Shown here: positions 14,276 to 21,581 of the stretch, one piece after another | Layout: every line of letters starts with the position of its first letter | Position numbering within the stretch: the stretch's first letter is position 1 | Source of the DNA: a virus | Direction: 5' to 3' (one strand) | Virus record (IMG/VR): IMGVR_UViG_3300013093_000259 | Span: 1 to 24,919 of that record | DNA length: 24,919 bases | Translations under genes and position numbers: made by a program | The notes under the pieces: model-generated | Seen by the model: only the letters and a program-made list of their open reading frames with translations | What the model was told of the DNA's origin: nothing | Database searches by the model: none

Positions 14276-15673
14276 TTACGCGAATTGCGTTGCTTGAAGG
14301 TTGAAGACAATCCGCTTAAAGCCGTACTGAGGCACAAAAGATGCCTGAAGACCGCCATACAGACCTTGACTGTAGTCGCTTGGATTTTGAGCCACATAGA
14401 ATGCAAAAGGAACTGCGTTGATAACGTAGTTTCCAGCATAGAGTCCAGAAGACAGGTTCTGAGCGAATGTGGTTGGATCAAGCTGGGTAAGAACAACCTG
14501 ACCAAGAGCCAGACCCGTTGCAATACCGCGAGCAGCCGTATTGGCAGCTACGGCCTGAAGCCTATCAATACCATTCTGGTTGTAATACAGAGGATTAATT
14601 GTGCTATTGCTGCCATTAATTACCGCATTAGAAAGATCAAGGTTTAAGTTGATCTGCTGCCAATCAATTGAGTAAGCAACATTGGCTGGAGATCCGTCAA
14701 GGTTGTCACCCTGAATCAAGATCGTATTGCTGATTCCGCCTTCTGCGCCCGTAGAAACGTAATTGATGTTGCCATCAGAAAAAGTGGTGATCAGTGTCTG
14801 AGTCAATCCAGAATAAGCCGTTACCCCATATAGATAAGCATAGCTTGATGGAGGAAGCTTGTTAGTAGGCGTAGGTACAATATTCGTAATGAACGCCATG
14901 TATGCAATTGAATCAAGCTCTGTTGCTGGGCCATAATTTAATGACTGAATCATTGCAAATACATTGATCAAGCTATTCTCTGCCGCCCAAGTTGGGTAAG
15001 TCGTTTGATTAACCGGCAGATAGAATTTCAACAAAGAAGAAAGCGTATTGTACAAGTTGAAGAATGCAAGGGCTGAAACAGAGTCTGCATCAATTCCAGG
15101 CAGGAATCCCCAGTTGTAAATGGACTGTGGGTTTTCATCAATATACGTTTCAACTGCCGTTAATACGGTTGCAGCAGTTGTTGCGCCTGATTCAAATAAG
15201 AAATAACCAGTTTGCTGGCCATTCTGCGCCCACCAGGTCTGATCTGCAGCTACAAGCCATGCATTAGCGCCAAATACCGCTCTGCCAAAGCTTGTTGCTG
15301 TGCCAGGATCAGTAGTAACTGCATATGTTAGCGTAGTAGTCGTAGATGCTGTAGCAATAAATCCTCCGTTATAGCCCGTGGGAGCCATTTCAGTAACAAT
15401 TATTGGCGTGGTAGACCCAACAGTAACCCCGTGTGTGCTACCAAAAGTCAAAGTGACGACCCCGCCCGCCCATGTTGCTTCAGTAATTGGCGTACCAGCA
15501 ATCAGGCTACTAGATAAAGCAGAAGGGCTTCCAATGTAAGTGGCTGAACCGGCAGCAAAGCTAGTTCCCCCTTGTGATACGATTGCCGCACTCTGTTGCA
15601 GTCTATTTGGTTGCGGGGCATATTGCTGCGTAACATTTATTTGTACGATTCTATTAAACGATAAGTTGGACAT
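14276..15673 (-). CDS. Contractile tail sheath protein (DUF3383)
   Basis: This 465-residue protein forms the contractile outer tail layer. It resembles the DUF3383 sheath family: the N-terminal SNLSFNRIVQINVTQQ strand, the central ATELDSIAYMAFITNI region, the near-C-terminal VNLQINLN-like SIDWQQINLNLDL stretch, and the GIDRLQAVAANTAARGIATG helix. The tube gene follows directly. Residues about 60-133 look like a separate beta-sandwich insert, rich in Thr/Val with MAPTGYNGGFIATAS and TLTYAVTTDPGTATSFG. A similar segment is found in the baseplate J protein. The insert probably projects from the sheath surface. AGAGG lies 8 bases ahead of the ATG. Confidence 0.88.
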   Translation of the reverse strand: MSNLSFNRIVQINVTQQYAPQPNRLQQSAAIVSQGGTSFAAGSATYIGSPSALSSSLIAGTPITEATWAGGVVTLTFGSTHGVTVGSTTPIIVTEMAPTGYNGGFIATASTTTTLTYAVTTDPGTATSFGRAVFGANAWLVAADQTWWAQNGQQTGYFLFESGATTAATVLTAVETYIDENPQSIYNWGFLPGIDADSVSALAFFNLYNTLSSLLKFYLPVNQTTYPTWAAENSLINVFAMIQSLNYGPATELDSIAYMAFITNIVPTPTNKLPPSSYAYLYGVTAYSGLTQTLITTFSDGNINYVSTGAEGGISNTILIQGDNLDGSPANVAYSIDWQQINLNLDLSNAVINGSNSTINPLYYNQNGIDRLQAVAANTAARGIATGLALGQVVLTQLDPTTFAQNLSSGLYAGNYVINAVPFAFYVAQNPSDYSQGLYGGLQASFVPQYGFKRIVFNLQATQFA

Positions 15674-15685
15674 TTCATTAACCTC

Positions 15686-16606
15686 TTATATGAGTCTCGG
15701 CGTAAAGGTTGCTGTGGCCTTAAGGATGTACTGGATGGCAGTAGTATAAACCGCCTGTTGACAATAGGAAATTTCCAGCACAATTTCCTTTTGCTGCGCG
15801 ATGGCATTTATTTCCGATTGGATATGCTTTCCATCCGAAACCGTTATGCCTCCCTGCAAGAACCCAAATACAGGATTTAACTCGCAGTATTGATATATAG
15901 ATTGAACAAAATTCAATGCTCTTTGATTGTTCAACCCATAAACAATAATCCTAACCTTATCCATAACTTGTTGATATAGATTGTAGTCTGGCGTAAGTAA
16001 TTGTATAGGTTGCAGTGCTTTGGTGTCTTCTCTACCTATATGCACAACCACATACGGTGGGCTTATGTTCTCTGGAACCAAGAATGATGGATACACAGGA
16101 AGTTGTGGCGTATTTAGCGCAAGCCAAATTGGAAGGCTATTAGAGATAATAGGATCTGAAGGAAGGTCTTCTATGCTCTCAACAACCTGAGTACGCATCT
16201 CAGGGTACACGGATTGTCCACGGTAATGCCATAAGTTGGCTTGCTCGTAGTAATTTCCGTGACTAGAAAAGCTAAATTGTAAATTATCAAATAGGCCTAT
16301 CCAAATAGTGTCTGGCTGTATGCTATCAAAGTCAGCAATCTTTGTTTGCGTAGTAAAGATCACGTTTTGATATGCAATAGTTTTATCTAACTGTTGCTTT
16401 TGGTCTGTTTGATAATGGAACGAACCTGAAACAGAAATTGGATCAATATTTGGGTATCTAACCCAGAACACATATCCATCTACAGGCAATATGATCCGCT
16501 GATAAGCGACAAAGGTAATTGTCTGATGCTGGCTTATTGTGCCAAGACCAGTTCCTAATACAGCCTGTAAACTGTTATCTGGAAAATCACCAGTCAAATT
16601 GATCAT
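15686..16606 (-). CDS. Neck/tail-terminator-region structural protein
   Basis: This 306-residue protein is encoded just before the sheath, the usual place of the tail terminator. The N-terminal part (about residues 25-140) is beta-rich with many aromatics (GYVFWVRYPNIDP, TIWIGLFDNLQFSFSSHGNYY). The C-terminal part (about 170-306) has an alternating alpha/beta pattern (PPYVVVHIGRED, DKVRIIVYGLNNQRALNFV, KEIVLEISYCQQ) like a tail-terminator fold. That would make it a fusion of a neck or structural domain and a terminator-like domain, larger than ordinary terminators of about 130-180 residues. Similar proteins occur at this place in DUF3383-sheath phages. Its ATG overlaps the previous stop (ATGA). 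Confidence 0.6.
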   Translation of the reverse strand: MINLTGDFPDNSLQAVLGTGLGTISQHQTITFVAYQRIILPVDGYVFWVRYPNIDPISVSGSFHYQTDQKQQLDKTIAYQNVIFTTQTKIADFDSIQPDTIWIGLFDNLQFSFSSHGNYYEQANLWHYRGQSVYPEMRTQVVESIEDLPSDPIISNSLPIWLALNTPQLPVYPSFLVPENISPPYVVVHIGREDTKALQPIQLLTPDYNLYQQVMDKVRIIVYGLNNQRALNFVQSIYQYCELNPVFGFLQGGITVSDGKHIQSEINAIAQQKEIVLEISYCQQAVYTTAIQYILKATATFTPRLI

Positions 16607-16995
16607 GCAACATCCCTGCTACTAGTAACTTTTGTCCCAAGAGAGTTCAGCATAGTGTCTGTATCTCTAAAGCTTTCGCCTTTCCTTGTCATTCTTCCAA
16701 ATGCGCCTTTTTTCGTTAAAGCCGCCTTTGTGGGAGTTCCCGGTATAGGCCATTTGTCTTCTACAATCTCTTGTTTTAATTGAGATGTGACATATGTCTC
16801 AATTTCACCATCAGTGGCACCATTAAGGACAAGATTTATCATGTTTGCCATATTCCTTTTGGCAAAGGTGGTAAATAGCTTGTACTTGGCCTCTATGTGA
16901 AGAGCGACATCATCCGAGTTCTGGACATCTTTTCTGAATTCGTTTGGGTGTCCTGCTGGGTACGCATCACTGTTAGATGTGATGGTTATCTTCAT
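16603..16995 (-). CDS. Neck / tail-completion candidate
   Basis: This 130-residue protein with a basic C-terminal half (KKGAFGRMTRKGESFRDTD) is encoded between the adaptor candidate and the 306-residue neck or tail protein, overlapping both (TGATG at its start, ATGA at its end). Its size, helical N-terminal half and GAFGRMTRKGESF segment are compatible with HK97 gp10-like neck or stopper proteins, but no defining motif can be seen. Position is the main evidence. It is unlikely to be an enzyme. Confidence 0.6.
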   Translation of the reverse strand: MKITITSNSDAYPAGHPNEFRKDVQNSDDVALHIEAKYKLFTTFAKRNMANMINLVLNGATDGEIETYVTSQLKQEIVEDKWPIPGTPTKAALTKKGAFGRMTRKGESFRDTDTMLNSLGTKVTSSRDVA

Positions 16996-17468
16996 CAGCA
17001 GATTCCCATCAAACTGAGCGATCCAAAGTCCTGCGCTATACCTAAATATGTCCTACCGTATGGGGTCTTTAGGTTTTGTAAGTTAGCTATGGTCATGTGC
17101 TTAAATGCATCAGGCACAACCATTGTTGTCTGAGTGCCTTCATCGCCCGCAAACGACACAACGCCCGGAACAAGGGCGTGTAGCTGATACTTTTGCTGAA
17201 CTTGAGCAAAGAACTGATCTTTAGGCGCAGTCCCAGGAGGATCTTGCGCGTATGTCAGTAATGTATCGGTAGCAAGATTGTATACAGCAGTGATGTATAA
17301 AAACTCGCCTGGGATTTGGGGTATGGTGACCAACAAATCTGTACAAATGTTGATCGCCATATTGTAAGAGAATTCGATGACGGGCGCGTCATCTGGCAAT
17401 ATCGTTGAATTAATACCTACAATATTACGCAAAAACGCTATGAAGCCAGATAATGACGGCCCTTCCAT
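16995..17468 (-). CDS. Head-tail connector/adaptor candidate
   Basis: This 157-residue protein resembles small head-completion proteins that follow the capsid gene in contractile phages, of the DUF4054-like adaptor type. There is a helical N-terminal half (GFIAFLRNIVG, then FSYNMAINICTDLL and YITAVYNLATDTLLTYA). A C-terminal ANLQNLKTPYGRTYLGIAQDFG block recurs in phage proteins at this position. Such adaptors sit under the portal and bind the tail. GAGG lies 8 bases ahead of the ATG. Its stop overlaps the next gene's start (TGATG), so the two are probably made together. The assignment rests on position and this motif, not on a domain search. Confidence 0.65.
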   Translation of the reverse strand: MEGPSLSGFIAFLRNIVGINSTILPDDAPVIEFSYNMAINICTDLLVTIPQIPGEFLYITAVYNLATDTLLTYAQDPPGTAPKDQFFAQVQQKYQLHALVPGVVSFAGDEGTQTTMVVPDAFKHMTIANLQNLKTPYGRTYLGIAQDFGSLSLMGIC

Positions 17469-17472
17469 CTAA

Positions 17473-17964
17473 CTACCTCTTAATGTCAGACTTAAACTTC
17501 TGAATTACACGGTCCTTGCCTTTGCGTGTAGATTCTTTAGGAACATCTTCGATTATTTCAAGTTCAACAGACTTAATTCCTTCATTTAGATCAGGATTCT
17601 GCTCAACTGATTTAATCATAGAGATAGCCGTGAGTTCCTTTTCACGTTGAATCTGGTTGGAAACGATTTCCTCGTTAACCTCTTCAGTAATTCCATAAAT
17701 CTCAGCCGGTAGCGGGCTATCTGAGTAAACGAGACTTACTTTACTACCAGCCGTATTGGCTGATTTAGCTTCTGAAACTGAAAGCAAGCCATACGCTTTA
17801 TGCTGCTCTACAACATATCTAAAGTTAAAGTCAGTTGCGTCCCTCAACACATGTGCTTGGCTTCCCGCAGGAATAGGCAGACTAAAGATCTTGTGTTGTT
17901 CTGGGAGTCTCCAGTTAAAAACATGATCCTGAGTAGTAGTGTTCGCAATAAATAGATTTGCCAT
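17473..17964 (-). CDS. Hypothetical head-region protein
   Basis: This 163-residue soluble protein is encoded directly after the capsid gene. The N-terminal half has a beta-like pattern (NLFIANTTTQDHVFNWRLPE, then IPAGSQAHVLRD), and the C-terminal half is charged and helix-like, ending in a basic tail (RKGKDRVIQKFKSDIKR). There is no signal peptide, membrane segment or catalytic motif. AGAGG lies 6 bases ahead of the ATG. Head operons of this type often carry a short unknown protein here that may bind the capsid or neck. I do not recognise the family and assign no function. Confidence 0.8.
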   Translation of the reverse strand: MANLFIANTTTQDHVFNWRLPEQHKIFSLPIPAGSQAHVLRDATDFNFRYVVEQHKAYGLLSVSEAKSANTAGSKVSLVYSDSPLPAEIYGITEEVNEEIVSNQIQREKELTAISMIKSVEQNPDLNEGIKSVELEIIEDVPKESTRKGKDRVIQKFKSDIKR

Positions 17965-17982
17965 TGTTTACCTCTTTTAGAA

Positions 17983-18024
17983 AATGGGCGAGACTATTAT
18001 GCCACCGCCCATTAACTTAGTCTC
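17983..18024 (-). terminator. Interlocking inverted repeats after the capsid gene (attenuator candidate)
   Basis: Read on the minus strand, GAGACTA directly after the capsid stop can pair with TAGTCTC. AATGGGCG, lying between them, can pair with CGCCCATT, which is followed by TTCT. The two stems (18018-18024 with 17990-17996; 18006-18013 with 17983-17990) interlock and share one base, so normally only one can form, apart from a strained pseudoknot. The second stem plus its short T-tract resembles a weak intrinsic terminator, and the first would block it. This occupies almost the whole 60-base spacer. Confidence 0.5.
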
Positions 18025-19050
18025 TTAGCTGTATACCATTGAAATAATGGTGATACCCTGACTTCTTACGGCCCAACCAGGAGTCGCTCTCATTTCTGAG
18101 ATGGTGCTGAGTGCGCCATCTGGCAGAGGAGAAGTGATTTCTTTAGGAGCAGCAAGATCCGTCAGCTGCAGCGTGGTAGCAGAAAGGCCCGGAGTCAACG
18201 TAGCAAATACGTTGGTGTTTGGCTCAGAGCCAACATATGGGACTTTAACTTCTGGGATAACCAGAAGAACTGCGTCTGCGCCGCCTGAACCCTTACCGAT
18301 GAGCGTGTCATCGTAAGCCCATTCAACGCTATCACCGCTCCAGCCGATTATAGACTCAGTCGTCTGTGCGGTAGAAGCAGAACCTGCGCCAGGACGCTGA
18401 TAAGAAGTTAGCTGTACAATGCTGTACTGCCACTGACCAATTACGCGCTGTGGAGCAACGATAACAACACGAGCAGCCGTGCCAAGCTGATTCATACGAA
18501 TCTTTGCAGCTACAACCTGTTGAGACAAGAACTGAGCCATCTGACCGTTATCATAGGTGACAACCGTGTCATGGGTGTTCGAGTCTGGTGGCAGGTTCAG
18601 GGTCGTTGCACCTGGGGTGTTCAACAGACCTTCGCCTACATTCTGTGGGTTGAAACCGTACAGAAGGCCGTTACGAAGACCGGTGAAGATACCCTGACGC
18701 ATTGCAAGACGCTGTGCTTCTGGTAGAGAGAACCCGTAGTTGTTTGCTGCAGCAATGTCGTGGTGATCATAGATCGCACGAGCGCGGAGCAAGTAAGTTG
18801 GGGTGCTGATCTGAAGCGCATCAATCGTGCAAGAAGGCAGCTGATTGCTTACGTTCTGGTTAGCAATGTATGCAGACTTGACGTTAAGTCTCTTGATGTA
18901 AACAGCAAGATCGCCTGATGCCATACGTGGAGAGATCGTACCGCCTGCAAGTGCGTTGAACGCGCCTGATGGCTGCTGGTACTGCATAATGATTTCAGGC
19001 ATGGTGTAGTTAGGGTGTAACTGCACGAAGCCGTTAGTGATATTCGCCAT
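18025..19050 (-). CDS. Major capsid protein (DUF2184-type, HK97-like fold)
   Basis: This 341-residue protein is the main shell subunit. Support comes from its place after protease and cement, the usual length, and sequence like the DUF2184 capsid family. Features of that type include an N-terminal arm with FNALAGGTISPRMASGDLAVY, a long helix-like stretch with EAQRLAMRQGIFTGLRNGLLYG (about residues 125-150), VVAPQRVIGQWQY in the middle (about 200-215), and a C-terminal VRSQGITIISMVYS strand. AAGGAG lies 7 bases upstream of the ATG, consistent with heavy translation. The spacer directly after the stop holds two interlocking inverted repeats, which may set capsid expression apart from the genes that follow. 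Confidence 0.9.
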   Translation of the reverse strand: MANITNGFVQLHPNYTMPEIIMQYQQPSGAFNALAGGTISPRMASGDLAVYIKRLNVKSAYIANQNVSNQLPSCTIDALQISTPTYLLRARAIYDHHDIAAANNYGFSLPEAQRLAMRQGIFTGLRNGLLYGFNPQNVGEGLLNTPGATTLNLPPDSNTHDTVVTYDNGQMAQFLSQQVVAAKIRMNQLGTAARVVIVAPQRVIGQWQYSIVQLTSYQRPGAGSASTAQTTESIIGWSGDSVEWAYDDTLIGKGSGGADAVLLVIPEVKVPYVGSEPNTNVFATLTPGLSATTLQLTDLAAPKEITSPLPDGALSTISEMRATPGWAVRSQGITIISMVYS

Positions 19051-19061
19051 GATTTAGCTCC

Positions 19062-19664
19062 TTAGATTTGAATGACGGCTACGTTAGACGCAGTGTTCCA
19101 CGTTGCGAACCCAGTTCCTGAGTCGTAAACAACAGTTGCGCTATTGGTGTCAACCTGAATCAGGGTTGCATCGAAGCTAATGCCTGCCAAAGCATCATAA
19201 GGTACGAGCTGATTCAAAGTAGCATCCCAAGAGAACTGCTGTGGGTTTGCGGTTCCTGCCAATGCAACAACTGCGCTAGAGCAAGCAACAACAACACGGT
19301 TGTTAGTGCCTTTACGAACGAAGTTGAAGGAATTTCCAGCAGATCCTAGTGGAACTGGTGACTGTGGGGTAACCGGTACACTGTAAGAGCCGTTGAATAC
19401 TGAAAAACCAGCAAAGTTTGCAGTCTCAGTTGCGCGACCAATTACAGAGCCAGCGTAACCGGCAGCAGGCGTAGCAGATGGGGTGTTTTCAAATACTGGC
19501 AAACCGCCCCACATAGGAGCAGTTTCAGTAGATTTGATTACGCCAGCAGCTAACTGGAAGCGACCAGCAGGATCAGCCTGCAAATCACCCTGCCAGAAGC
19601 CGTTCGACTGAACGGAAAAGCCATCTTGAACATTCGTGACGGCGTAGGGGTTAAAAGTAGTCAT
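19062..19664 (-). CDS. Capsid cement/decoration-like protein
   Basis: This 200-residue protein lies between the protease-scaffold fusion and the major capsid protein, the usual place for a head decoration or structural cement protein. It is rich in Ala, Gly, Thr, Val and aromatic residues, lacks a signal peptide or membrane segment, and ends in beta-rich sequence (FATWNTASNVAVIQI). AAGGAG lies 8 bases ahead of the ATG, one of the strongest ribosome binding sites in the window, which suggests high expression. The sequence brings to mind the gp24-type cement proteins found beside DUF2184 capsids, but I rely mainly on position and composition. It could also be a minor capsid fibre. Confidence 0.7.
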   Translation of the reverse strand: MTTFNPYAVTNVQDGFSVQSNGFWQGDLQADPAGRFQLAAGVIKSTETAPMWGGLPVFENTPSATPAAGYAGSVIGRATETANFAGFSVFNGSYSVPVTPQSPVPLGSAGNSFNFVRKGTNNRVVVACSSAVVALAGTANPQQFSWDATLNQLVPYDALAGISFDATLIQVDTNSATVVYDSGTGFATWNTASNVAVIQI

Positions 19665-19676
19665 TTGTGAGTCTCC

Positions 19677-21497
19677 TTATACTCGAATTGAGCCAACATA
19701 ATTGGCCCCATTGCTGAAAACACCCATCCAAGCGCGTGGATCGCTATTCGCAGTTGGAGTGCGAACCATACGACCAGCATCATCACGGGATTCAATCAAC
19801 TGAACTTGACCTTCTGCCATAGGCGGAGCCTTTGCATAAGCCATACTGTCAGCGTAGATGGCATCTTCGACTGGCGCAAATAACGCTGCATCGTTGATAT
19901 TGCTTACGTCAACTCCTTTGAAACGCTCAGAGAACTGTGCGAAACGAGCAGCAATACGCTTACGGTAAGAGAATGCACTCTCACCAGCTAAAGGAGAAAC
20001 ACCACCGGTTTCACCAAGAGCCATAGCTACGCTGTCGGCACGAGACTGAGCCTTTGCAATTGTTTCACGCTCATCAATTGAACGCTCTGCCGTTAGACGA
20101 CGGAGTTCGGCCAATTCACGACGCATTTCTTCTAGACTATCTGCACGGGCGGAATCATCTTTCACTTCTTCATCCTCTTCTTTGGATTCTTCCTTTGCTT
20201 CCTCTTTCTCTTCTTTGTCTTCGCAGTCAGAGTCAGCTACGGTGTGGTGAGCTTCTTCAATTTCTTCCTTGACCTCTTCTTTGACTTCAGCTTTTTCTTC
20301 CTTATCTAAGCCTGCTTCATCAGAGTCAGCGCAGTCATTAGCGCCCATATCATGGGCCGCATCAAGTTTATTATGAGGCTCATCGTGCTTCGCATCAATC
20401 TTAGCAGCCAGAGCTTCAATCATCTTCGTGAGTTTCTCAATTGGATCTTCATGTTCCAATGGAGCCTCAACTCCCAAATTTTCTTCTTCCATTATTGATA
20501 CCTCATTCATGGAGTCTATACGAACGCCGTCAGGTGTGCCTTTATCCCACACGCCAACGGCGCAAACAGCGATGTGGTCAACGAACACTGGATTACCTTC
20601 TATCAACACATCTCCCTGCTTAACAGCAGATGCTCCTACGCTAACGGCAGGAGAAGTTGATAGTTGGTTTTCTTGCATTAACTTTGCTGCATCTCCATCG
20701 TAGATACGCGCAATGGTCCAAACTTCATCTCCATCCACATAAGGGAGAGAAGAGGTTCCTATAATCTGATTCCTGAAAGATTCAGAGTCTAGGAGTTTAT
20801 TCTTAGGATGTTCCCATACAACAGGTAACCCGTTGCATCGAGATAAGAATTCATTAGTCAGATAGTCGGCAGGGGACTTGTGAGCAATCTCGCCAGTGGG
20901 GCGCTCGGCAAGTCCCGTACCTGTCACCCTCAAAGCAAATAGCCACAAATTCCCACATCTCTGTGGGCTGGGGAGTAAACCATCCCTGATTTTTTGCATG
21001 ACATCCAATTCTGTCATTTCTCCGCAGTCTGGGAACACAGATGCAATGATCGTGCGACAGGCCGGGATCAAAGGCGTGGGCAACTGTTTTAAGTCGAACC
21101 ACCCGTAATCGGTAGACTCCTCATTCAATATAGGAGTAAATTGATCGTCTGATAGGAATGCATGAAAGTTGATCCCGTCAGAATCAAAGCGCCCTATGGG
21201 CAATGCTGAAATAGTGTGATGACCTACTTCTTCCCACGTTTCTCTAGCAGCAGCCGCATATGGTGATTCTCCGGGGACAATATGTCCACCAGGAAACGCC
21301 CAATAGCCTGCGCGATTAGTGGCTTCAGTAGCTCTCTTGATGAGAAGTATTTTTCCGTTTTTGTGGTGAAGAATACCCGCGGCATCATCTTTATGTTCGA
21401 TGAATTTTTCGCCCACAGATTTAGGAATGCCTATAGTAGATTTTCCTTTGGCTGCAGCATACATTGCCTTACGTTGATCTTCCGATTTAAACGGCAT
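19677..21497 (-). CDS. NUDIX - DUF2213 capsid protease - scaffold fusion
   Basis: This 606-residue multidomain protein sits in the prohead protease/scaffold position. Residues 1-35 carry a small phage motif (FKSEDQRKAMYAAAKGKS). Residues 38-150 are a NUDIX hydrolase: the box G71-x5-E77-x7-R85-E86-x2-E89-E90-x-G92 is complete. Residues about 180-335 resemble the DUF2213 prohead protease, with candidate catalytic S282 (TSPAVSVG) and H308 (VDHIAV). Residues about 345-455 are very rich in Glu/Asp/Lys, followed by a coiled-coil-like segment (455-485) and a C-terminal region to 606, like an internal scaffold. No separate scaffold gene is present. The start is the ATG at 21497, with AGGA 7 bases upstream; a GTG two codons earlier is rejected. 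The NUDIX substrate is unknown. Confidence 0.88.
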   Translation of the reverse strand: MPFKSEDQRKAMYAAAKGKSTIGIPKSVGEKFIEHKDDAAGILHHKNGKILLIKRATEATNRAGYWAFPGGHIVPGESPYAAAARETWEEVGHHTISALPIGRFDSDGINFHAFLSDDQFTPILNEESTDYGWFDLKQLPTPLIPACRTIIASVFPDCGEMTELDVMQKIRDGLLPSPQRCGNLWLFALRVTGTGLAERPTGEIAHKSPADYLTNEFLSRCNGLPVVWEHPKNKLLDSESFRNQIIGTSSLPYVDGDEVWTIARIYDGDAAKLMQENQLSTSPAVSVGASAVKQGDVLIEGNPVFVDHIAVCAVGVWDKGTPDGVRIDSMNEVSIMEEENLGVEAPLEHEDPIEKLTKMIEALAAKIDAKHDEPHNKLDAAHDMGANDCADSDEAGLDKEEKAEVKEEVKEEIEEAHHTVADSDCEDKEEKEEAKEESKEEDEEVKDDSARADSLEEMRRELAELRRLTAERSIDERETIAKAQSRADSVAMALGETGGVSPLAGESAFSYRKRIAARFAQFSERFKGVDVSNINDAALFAPVEDAIYADSMAYAKAPPMAEGQVQLIESRDDAGRMVRTPTANSDPRAWMGVFSNGANYVGSIRV

Positions 21498-21523
21498 AAC
21501 CACATCCTATGTGAATATATATG

Positions 21524-21556
21524 CCTTGATATACCATATGATGGGTATAGTCAAGG
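21524..21556. other. Imperfect 12-bp palindrome between portal and protease genes
   Basis: CCTTGA-TATACC (21524-21535) pairs with GGTATA-G-TCAAGG (21544-21556) around an 8-base loop, with one bulged G. It is the main feature of the 78-base gap between portal and protease. Neither side is followed by a T-run, so it is a poor intrinsic terminator. A palindrome of this size could be an operator for a dimeric regulator or an RNA stem in the protease mRNA leader. Confidence 0.75.
21526..21554 (-). promoter_or_regulatory. Sigma-70-like promoter candidate for the head genes
   Basis: On the minus strand TTGACT (21554-21549, 5 of 6 to the -35 consensus) is followed, after exactly 17 bases, by TATCAA (21531-21526, 4 of 6 to the -10 consensus). 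Both boxes fall in the arms of the palindrome described above, so a protein bound to the palindrome would cover the promoter. Transcription would start about 20 bases ahead of the AGGA ribosome binding site of the protease-scaffold fusion. This is an inference from motif spacing only. Confidence 0.4.
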
Positions 21557-21581
21557 AGTATTAGGTTAGTATTGTAACCCA

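Noticed and set aside
14285-14647. 120-codon open frame on the plus strand within the sheath gene
   Set aside because: It is antisense to a well supported gene, with no ribosome binding site and no recognisable protein; the same holds for the other plus-strand frames inside genes, such as 8329-8691 and 3981-4268.
17983-18013. Simple strong intrinsic terminator after the capsid gene
   Set aside because: The stem is 8 bp with a 15-base loop and is followed only by TTCT, so it is weak as a plain terminator; the overlapping second stem makes an attenuator or pseudoknot a better reading.
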